From an uncultured Bacteroidales bacterium (lineage in GTDB: Bacteria > Bacteroidota > Bacteroidia > Bacteroidales > UBA4417): DNA of 10,819 bases. Where the stretch lies: assembly GCA_937965665.1 (NCBI GenBank), contig CALCJE010000051.1, forward strand, positions 1-10,819, read 5' to 3'. The first letter of the stretch is position 1. Every line of letters begins with the position of its first letter. The notes beneath the pieces were generated by a model that saw only the letters and a list, made by a program, of their open reading frames with translations, had not been told where the DNA came from and did no database searches. A program made the position numbers and the translations under genes. This document shows positions 7,576 through 10,819 of this stretch, piece after piece.

Positions 7576-7618
7576 CACAATCACTGGCAGCAGACGTAGT
7601 CAGGCAGGCGCAATCCGA

Positions 7619-7716
7619 CATCAATCATCCCACATCCAACATCAAACATCCCACATCCAACATCAAACATCCCACATCCTACATCAAACATCCAACATCC
7701 AACATCCCACATCCAA
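7619..7716. repeat. 14-unit heptamer tandem array with 21-bp higher-order period
   Basis: Fourteen consecutive 7-bp units all begin CATC. After a first CATCAAT come units of only four kinds: CATCCCA, CATCCAA, CATCAAA and CATCCTA. The order CATCCCA, then CATCCAA, then CATCAAA occurs twice in a row, and again with one base changed, giving a 21-bp supra-period. One strand is almost free of G. The array occupies most of the gap between the convergent glycosyltransferase operon and ftsE, ending 11 nt before the ftsE stop codon. There is no spacer structure, so it is not a CRISPR. It is a microsatellite-like array likely to vary in copy number by slippage. Its period matches the small array at 3904-3931. 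Confidence 0.92.
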
Positions 7717-7727
7717 CATCTCCCCCA

Positions 7728-8429
7728 CTACTCCTCACCTATTCCAATCAGGCCTTCACCCACTTCAAGCAATTTACCTTTTTCGCATTTGATGATGCGG
7801 GCAGGATATTTTCGCAGTAGTGCGTAGTTGTGCGTCGCCATGAATACAGCCCTCCCGGTTTTGCGGATGTCGAAAAGCAACTGCATAATTCCTTCCGAAG
7901 TCTCAGGATCGAGGTTACCGGTAGGCTCATCAGCCAGCAGAAGTTCAGGATCATTAATCAGGGCACGGGCAATAGATACACGCTGTTGTTCGCCCCCCGA
8001 AAGCTGGTGAGGCATTTTAAATCCTTTGGTGATCAGCCCGACTTTATCAAGTACTTCGTTCATGCGGTGGCGCATGGCATCAGCATCCTTCCAGCCGGTG
8101 GCTTTCATCACAAAAATCAGGTTATCATTTACGCTGCGGTCGTTCAGCAGCTGGAAATCCTGGAAAACAATACCAATTTTACGCCTCAGGTAAGGAATAT
8201 CTTTATGTTTTAAATCAGCAATATTGTAACCTGCCACTTCCATTTTACCTTCGCGCAGCGGTAAATCGGCATAAAGGGTCTTCATCAGGCTGCTTTTACC
8301 GGTACCGGTTTTACCCACCAGGTAAACAAATTCGCTCTTGTGTATATGCAGCGAAACATTCGCTAAAATCATGTTGTCGCGCTGGTAAATGGAAACGCCT
8401 TCGAGTGAAATGATGGAATCAATAGCCAT
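7728..8429 (-). CDS. ftsE: Cell-division ABC transporter ATPase FtsE
   Basis: Predicted cytosolic ATPase partner of the membrane protein FtsX. In the known system FtsEX sits at the septum and controls peptidoglycan hydrolases through ATP hydrolysis. The 233-residue length matches FtsE. ABC motifs appear in order: Walker A GKTGTGKSS (39-47), Q-loop FQDFQLL (89-95), signature LSGGEQQRVSIARAL (143-157), Walker B LLLADEP (163-169) with D-loop GNLD, and H-loop ATHN (198-201). YLVGKTGTGKSSLMKTLYA and the RRKIGIVFQDFQLL block are FtsE-like rather than importer-like. The LolD/MacB ATPases are close relatives and cannot be fully excluded. No ftsX is adjacent in the window, which is not decisive because the two are often unlinked in Bacteroidetes. 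A consensus -7 box lies upstream. The gene converges on the glycosyltransferase operon. Confidence 0.88.
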   Translation of the reverse strand: MAIDSIISLEGVSIYQRDNMILANVSLHIHKSEFVYLVGKTGTGKSSLMKTLYADLPLREGKMEVAGYNIADLKHKDIPYLRRKIGIVFQDFQLLNDRSVNDNLIFVMKATGWKDADAMRHRMNEVLDKVGLITKGFKMPHQLSGGEQQRVSIARALINDPELLLADEPTGNLDPETSEGIMQLLFDIRKTGRAVFMATHNYALLRKYPARIIKCEKGKLLEVGEGLIGIGEE

Positions 8430-8456
8430 AAAAAACAGTTATGTGTTGTATTGCTG

Positions 8457-8464
8457 CAAAAATA
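8457..8464 (-). promoter_or_regulatory. Candidate -7 box of the ftsE promoter
   Basis: On the minus strand TATTTTTG is a perfect match to the Bacteroidetes -7 consensus TAnnTTTG and is followed by CAGCAA. It lies 27 nt upstream of the ftsE ATG, giving a short leader of about 20 nt. No TTTG at the ideal -33 spacing is evident. Confidence 0.5.
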
Positions 8465-8466
8465 GC

Positions 8467-8606
8467 TTATTTAACAACTAAACCAGGGCAATCACTTCCT
8501 AAATATTTACACAGGTATCTAATATCTGATTCCGGATCACTTCGGCAATGAAACGGCATTCAAACCAAAAACCAGGTTCAGTCTGCAATACATCAAATAT
8601 GAACAC
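8467..8606 (-). other. Coding-like intergenic stretch with two overlapping short frames; possible dispersed repeat or gene remnant
   Basis: On the minus strand two short frames overlap. One runs 8499-8606 (35 aa from a GTG; the frame itself is open for 43 codons after a TAA at 8637-8639). The other runs 8467-8559 (30 aa, starts MPFHCRSDPESDIRYLCKYL). Both have ordinary-looking amino acid composition, with many GAT/AAT/ATT-type codons in the first. Neither has a recognisable domain. The second begins directly after an in-frame TGA and ends inside the region upstream of the ftsE -7 box. The pattern would fit a decayed gene or an interspersed intergenic element of Bacteroidetes that yields small spurious 'proteins'. 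I have an unverified impression of having seen similar short peptides in such genomes. Confidence 0.3.
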
Positions 8607-8608
8607 CG

Positions 8609-8638
8609 AAAACCTGCCACCATGTAGAGACAGGTTTT
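8609..8638. other. 8-bp inverted repeat, possible weak bidirectional terminator
   Basis: AAAACCTG (8609-8616) and CAGGTTTT (8631-8638) form a perfect 8-bp stem around a 14-nt loop. The A/T ends give a short T run on either strand, as in bidirectional terminators, but only four pairs are GC-rich. It lies about 70 nt downstream of the trxA stop codon. Confidence 0.35.
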
Positions 8639-8686
8639 AGAAGGTACAGAAATCATTTAAAATTCCCGGTTACAATCAGGCCTGGG

Positions 8687-8706
8687 ATCGGGTTCTGCAG
8701 CCCGAT
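8687..8706 (-). terminator. Stem-loop at the end of the redox operon
   Basis: ATCGGG (8687-8692) and CCCGAT (8701-8706) make a 6-bp GC-rich stem with an 8-nt loop. The stem overlaps the first base of the stop region of trxA (stop 8706-8708, minus strand). No T-tract follows on the minus strand, so it may act in 3'-end processing or mRNA stability rather than as a classical intrinsic terminator. Confidence 0.3.
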
Positions 8707-9125
8707 TAACTCACTTTTTCAATTTCCCGCAGCAGGAATTCCTTTGTTTTTACACCAACAAAGCGATTGATTTCCTTGCCGTTTTTAAATAAAATGAGTG
8801 TGGGTATACTCCGAATAGCGTGTTTGGAAGCCGATGCGCGATGTGCATCCACATCAAGTTTTGCAATGCGAGCCTTACCTCCCAGCGCTTCGGCAGTTTC
8901 GTTCAGCACAGGAGCCATCATTTTACAAGGCATACACCACGAGGCCCAGAAATCGACCAGCACAACACCGTTTTTAACCTGGGCATCGAAATTTGAATCT
9001 CCCAACACCCTGATTGAGGCATGCGATTCAACTTCCGGTGTGTTTTTGATTTTTTTATAGGTAAAATACATGTATCCGCCTAATCCGGCAAACAACAAAG
9101 TAATGATTATAATGGTAAGAGTCAT
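8706..9125 (-). CDS. trxA: Membrane-anchored thioredoxin
   Basis: Predicted thiol-disulfide oxidoreductase tethered to the inner membrane. The 139-residue protein has one N-terminal transmembrane helix (about 2-22, no charge before it) followed by the positive stretch YKKIKN (23-28). By the positive-inside rule this places the C-terminal domain in the cytoplasm. The thioredoxin domain (about 37-139) has the buried Asp58 in LVDFWA, active site WCMPC (63-67), and the cis-proline Pro108 in SIPTLILFKNGKE. WCMPC differs from the usual WCGPC by one residue. Typical thioredoxin is about 105-110 residues, so the extra length is the anchor. The ATG overlaps the trxB stop codon by 4 nt (ATGA), indicating translational coupling and that the reductase is its likely electron donor. 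A periplasmic role (TlpA/ResA-like) is possible if the topology is reversed. Confidence 0.88.
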   Translation of the reverse strand: MTLTIIIITLLFAGLGGYMYFTYKKIKNTPEVESHASIRVLGDSNFDAQVKNGVVLVDFWASWCMPCKMMAPVLNETAEALGGKARIAKLDVDAHRASASKHAIRSIPTLILFKNGKEINRFVGVKTKEFLLREIEKVS

Positions 9126-10084
9126 GATATTACAGGTTGAAGCGTGTTATTTTTTTGAAGTTCGTGTACATACCTGGAAGCTGAAAGTGCAGCAATGGTA
9201 CCATCGGCAACCGCGGTTGTAACCTGCCGGTATTTTTTTGCAATAGAATCGCCGGCGGCAAAAACGCCTTCCAGGTTTGTTTCCATGTCGGCATTCACAA
9301 TAATTTCTTTCCAGTCATTTAAAGCTATCTTTTTCTCGAGGAATTCAGTATTCGGAATATACCCGATAAAAATAAAGACTCCATCGATGGGAAAGTTCTG
9401 TTTTGAGCCATCCTCCAGATGAGTTATTTCGACACCCTCAATTTTTTCATTGCCATGAAAGGCCGAAATGCGGGACTCCATCATGAAAGCAATTTTCGGA
9501 TTATTGCGGGCCTCTTCCACAGCAAAATCAAATGCCTGGAAATGATCGAACTGATGTACAATGGTTACTTTGCTCGCATACCGGGTGAGCGAAACTGCTT
9601 CCTCGAGGGCAGAATTGCCGCCTCCAACAACCATAATCTCCTTACCGGTAAAAAAATCACCATCACAGGTAGCACAATACGAAATCCCTTTGCCTTTCAG
9701 CGCATCTTCGCCGGGCACACCCAGGGTACGCGAACGGCCGCCAGGGCTCAGAATGACTGCATCGGCTGTATAAACAGTACCATCAGAAAGGATTACTTCT
9801 TTAATATTTGAATCCAGTTTAAGCGAGGCAATTGAAATATTGCTTTTTATCTCGCATCCAAATTTCTTAGCCTGGTTTCGCATCACGGATGAGAGCTGGT
9901 ATCCGCTTATGCTTTCTACACCCGGGTAATTGGCAATTTCATGGGTAAGTATCATTTGTCCGCCAACGGTGCCTTCATTCAGAATGAGCGTACGAACATG
10001 GCCCCGGGAAAGGTAGATGCCGGCCGTAAGCCCTGCCGGACCGGCTCCTACCACAATGGCATTGTAATGATTCGATTGGATCAT
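9122..10084 (-). CDS. trxB: Thioredoxin reductase-like flavoprotein with altered nucleotide site
   Basis: Predicted cytosolic FAD enzyme passing electrons from a reduced cofactor to thioredoxins. The 320-residue length is typical of low-Mr TrxR. FAD binding is shown by IVVGAGPAGLTAGIYLSRG (10-28) and the C-terminal GVFAAGDSIAKKYRQVTTAV (273-292). The redox pair is CATC (137-140), the nucleotide domain has VVGGGNSALEEA (152-163). The HRRxxxRA element that normally binds the NADPH 2'-phosphate reads HQFDHFQA (177-184), so all three arginines are missing. The start is ATG 10082-10084, 1 nt after the upstream stop codon; the same frame extends to 10228 but that would overlap the upstream gene and lacks homology-like sequence. 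The genes on both sides are thioredoxin-fold proteins. Alkyl hydroperoxide reductase F-type proteins are longer and are excluded. Function as a reductase is likely; the electron donor is uncertain. Confidence 0.93.
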   Translation of the reverse strand: MIQSNHYNAIVVGAGPAGLTAGIYLSRGHVRTLILNEGTVGGQMILTHEIANYPGVESISGYQLSSVMRNQAKKFGCEIKSNISIASLKLDSNIKEVILSDGTVYTADAVILSPGGRSRTLGVPGEDALKGKGISYCATCDGDFFTGKEIMVVGGGNSALEEAVSLTRYASKVTIVHQFDHFQAFDFAVEEARNNPKIAFMMESRISAFHGNEKIEGVEITHLEDGSKQNFPIDGVFIFIGYIPNTEFLEKKIALNDWKEIIVNADMETNLEGVFAAGDSIAKKYRQVTTAVADGTIAALSASRYVHELQKNNTLQPVIS

Positions 10085-10085
10085 A

Positions 10086-10436
10086 TTACTTGGTTGCAGC
10101 GAATTCAGAATCAAGTATATTGCGCACCTGCGCCATCGACTGTATGCTCGAAGTGGCTTTAACCAGCTTGCCATTTTTGTAATACATGGTGAACGGAATA
10201 CCCATAAAACTACGTACCTCAGGTACATTGCGGATTACATGCGATTCGGGGCTGTCGAATTCCATATCGGCAAATTTCACATGTTTATATTCGCCTTCGA
10301 TATCTTCCATGATCCCATATACCGGGATACACATCGGGCCCATGCGGCCGCAGCAAATCATTACGTTTTCGTTTTCAGTGATCAGTTTCTGGTGTTCAGC
10401 TGCAGTTTCTATGTGTTTCAGGTTTGTGTAAAGCAT
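10086..10436 (-). CDS. Atypical thioredoxin-fold protein, first gene of the redox operon
   Basis: Predicted small thioredoxin-like protein of 116 residues. The fold is suggested by a core strand before the cysteines (VMICCGR, 25-31), the central strand HVKFADMEFD (52-61), and a cis-proline segment FMGIPFTMYYKNGKLVKAT (77-95), with Pro81 matching the position of the cis-Pro in FKNG-type thioredoxins. Instead of WCGPC it has CCGRMGPMC: Cys28 and Cys29 then Cys36, a C-x6-C spacing with no tryptophan. There is no signal peptide or membrane helix, so it should be cytosolic. It ends 1 nt before the trxB ATG, so it is the promoter-proximal gene of a tight operon with the reductase and a membrane thioredoxin. 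It may be a dedicated substrate or electron carrier for that reductase. Redox activity is inferred, and the domain assignment is by eye. Confidence 0.72.
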   Translation of the reverse strand: MLYTNLKHIETAAEHQKLITENENVMICCGRMGPMCIPVYGIMEDIEGEYKHVKFADMEFDSPESHVIRNVPEVRSFMGIPFTMYYKNGKLVKATSSIQSMAQVRNILDSEFAATK

Positions 10437-10504
10437 TTTTGTTGTTTTTTGGTTAAAGGATTTATTAAAATTTATATGATGATATTACATCTTGTTTTTC
10501 GTTG

Positions 10505-10531
10505 CAAAGCTACGCCTACTTTGCATTCAAA
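10505..10531 (-). promoter_or_regulatory. Candidate promoter of the thioredoxin operon
   Basis: On the minus strand TAGCTTTG (10505-10512) matches the Bacteroidetes -7 consensus TAnnTTTG exactly. A TTTG (10528-10531) lies 15 nt further upstream, a few bases closer than ideal for the -33 box. The leader to the ATG at 10436 would be about 60 nt and is AT-rich. A small dyad, ATTCA-N5-TGAAT (10525-10539), overlaps the -33 element and might be an operator. Confidence 0.5.
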
Positions 10532-10602
10532 AAATGAATAACAGCCCGGTATGCAATAAGCAGTTTGTTGAGATTGCACAAGTTTAGTGTTGAGATAGTT
10601 CT

Positions 10603-10610
10603 TACTTTTG
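10603..10610 (+). promoter_or_regulatory. Candidate -7 box of a divergent promoter for a structured RNA
   Basis: TACTTTTG on the plus strand matches TAnnTTTG exactly and is followed by CATGACAGGG. A possible start site is near 10614-10616. The -33 region has only a weak TTTA (10583-10586), 16 nt upstream. No ORF of useful length follows; the first ATG downstream (10612) gives only 12 codons. Confidence 0.45.
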
Positions 10611-10613
10611 CAT

Positions 10614-10802
10614 GACAGGGAATTCGGAGGCTGGCGTATTGCATCTCTAATAATTTCAAAACCAACGTTATCAATGTTTTACTCACTCAGTGTAACAACC
10701 CTGTAGTTTTCGGGTATTAAACTACCAGGCGCAGAAAAATCATTGAACTGTGCAGCCAGCCGGAAGATGGCAACCTGCTTCGGATCGGCTGGTTTTAATT
10801 TT
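10614..10802 (+). ncRNA. Candidate structured RNA of about 190 nt (standalone sRNA or leader with attenuator)
   Basis: No protein frame is present, but ordered pairing is. GGCTGGC (10629-10635) pairs with GCCAGCC (10755-10761), with TGCA/TGCA (10640-10643 and 10751-10754) extending it inside. Inside this closing stem is a strong hairpin: GTAGTTT (10703-10709) with AAACTAC (10719-10725), extended by CCT/AGG past a one-base bulge. Two weaker hairpins lie at about 10664-10678 and 10679-10696. A consensus -7 box precedes it and a good intrinsic terminator ends it. Size, closing stem and own promoter/terminator would suit a 6S-like RNA; the Bacteroidales-1 RNA class, thought to be 6S RNA in this group, is a named candidate. 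Because CCAGCC can pair with either the 5' arm or the terminator arm, a riboswitch or attenuator for a gene beyond the window is an alternative. Confidence 0.5.
10756..10802 (+). terminator. Intrinsic terminator ending the structured RNA
   Basis: CCAGCCG (10756-10762) pairs perfectly with CGGCTGG (10786-10792). Inside, GAAG (10763-10766) can pair with CTTC (10778-10781), leaving a small bulge on one side. The stem is followed directly by TTTTAATTTT (10793-10802). Stem strength and T-tract placement are those of a plus-strand intrinsic terminator. Confidence 0.75.
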
Positions 10803-10819
10803 CAATTAAAAACAATTAA

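Noticed and set aside
7619..7716. CRISPR array
   Set aside because: Units are 7 bp and contiguous with no unique spacers and no cas genes nearby.
7547..7792. Plus-strand open frame of 81 codons across the heptamer array
   Set aside because: Most of it is the tandem repeat read as a 7-residue periodic peptide (HQTSHIQ-like). A 7-bp repeat without stops is open in a frame by construction, and the end runs antisense into ftsE.
9419..9811. 130-codon plus-strand frame inside trxB
   Set aside because: It is antisense to conserved TrxR motifs and has no recognisable domain or start context.
10085..10228. Longer N-terminus for the thioredoxin reductase
   Set aside because: The extension overlaps the upstream thioredoxin-like gene by over 140 nt in another frame and reads as Arg/Trp-rich noise. 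The FAD-binding strand begins a few residues after the internal ATG at 10082-10084.
10612..10650. 12-codon plus-strand leader peptide starting at ATG 10612
   Set aside because: The ATG lies at or before the likely transcription start and no regulatory codon run is present.
10755..10790. Resemblance to the SRP RNA core (GCAGCC, CCGGAAG)
   Set aside because: The SRP core needs the order CAGG, CCGGAA, GGAAGCAG. Here the elements are in the wrong order and form a plain terminator stem.

Overview
The window looks like a chromosomal stretch from a member of the Bacteroidota, probably Bacteroidales/Marinilabiliales-like. This rests on protein style (a Bacteroidetes-type flippase, FkbM methyltransferase and GT4 glycosyltransferases), on promoter-like boxes of the form TAnnTTTG, on the near absence of Shine-Dalgarno sites, and on AT-rich intergenic DNA. 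No species can be named from the sequence alone.

Layout. Positions 1-262 hold only an uncertain minus-strand reading frame that runs off the edge. Positions 263-2464 are a two-gene minus-strand operon: an FkbM-type methyltransferase followed 3 nt later by a Wzx/MOP-type polysaccharide flippase. A 272-bp AT-rich divergent gap leads into a plus-strand GT4 glycosyltransferase with a TTG start (2737-3861). This converges on murB (3932-4960, minus) across a junction with a 7-bp tandem repeat. After a small uncertain minus-strand ORF (4996-5238) come two overlapping plus-strand glycosyltransferases (5280-7521). They converge on an ftsE-like ABC ATPase (7728-8429, minus) across about 200 bp filled with a 15-bp tandem repeat and a 14-unit heptamer array. 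Positions 8430-8705 are intergenic but contain a coding-like remnant or dispersed element and two hairpins. Positions 8706-10436 are a very tight three-gene minus-strand redox operon: an atypical thioredoxin-fold protein, a thioredoxin reductase and a membrane-anchored thioredoxin. Positions 10437-10819 hold the operon promoter and, diverging from it, a candidate structured RNA of about 190 nt with its own promoter and a strong intrinsic terminator.

How the genes work together. The left two thirds is a cell-envelope region: glycosyltransferases build lipid-linked glycan, the flippase would translocate it, the FkbM protein probably O-methylates a sugar, MurB makes the UDP-MurNAc precursor of peptidoglycan, and FtsE belongs to the division/septal wall hydrolase control system. 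The right third is a thiol-redox module. Its reductase keeps the FAD and CxxC motifs but has lost the arginines that normally recognise NADPH. Its first gene encodes a thioredoxin fold whose cysteines are spaced C-x6-C instead of CxxC. Its last gene tethers a normal-looking thioredoxin to the inner membrane. This module and the neighbouring RNA candidate are the most interesting parts of the window.
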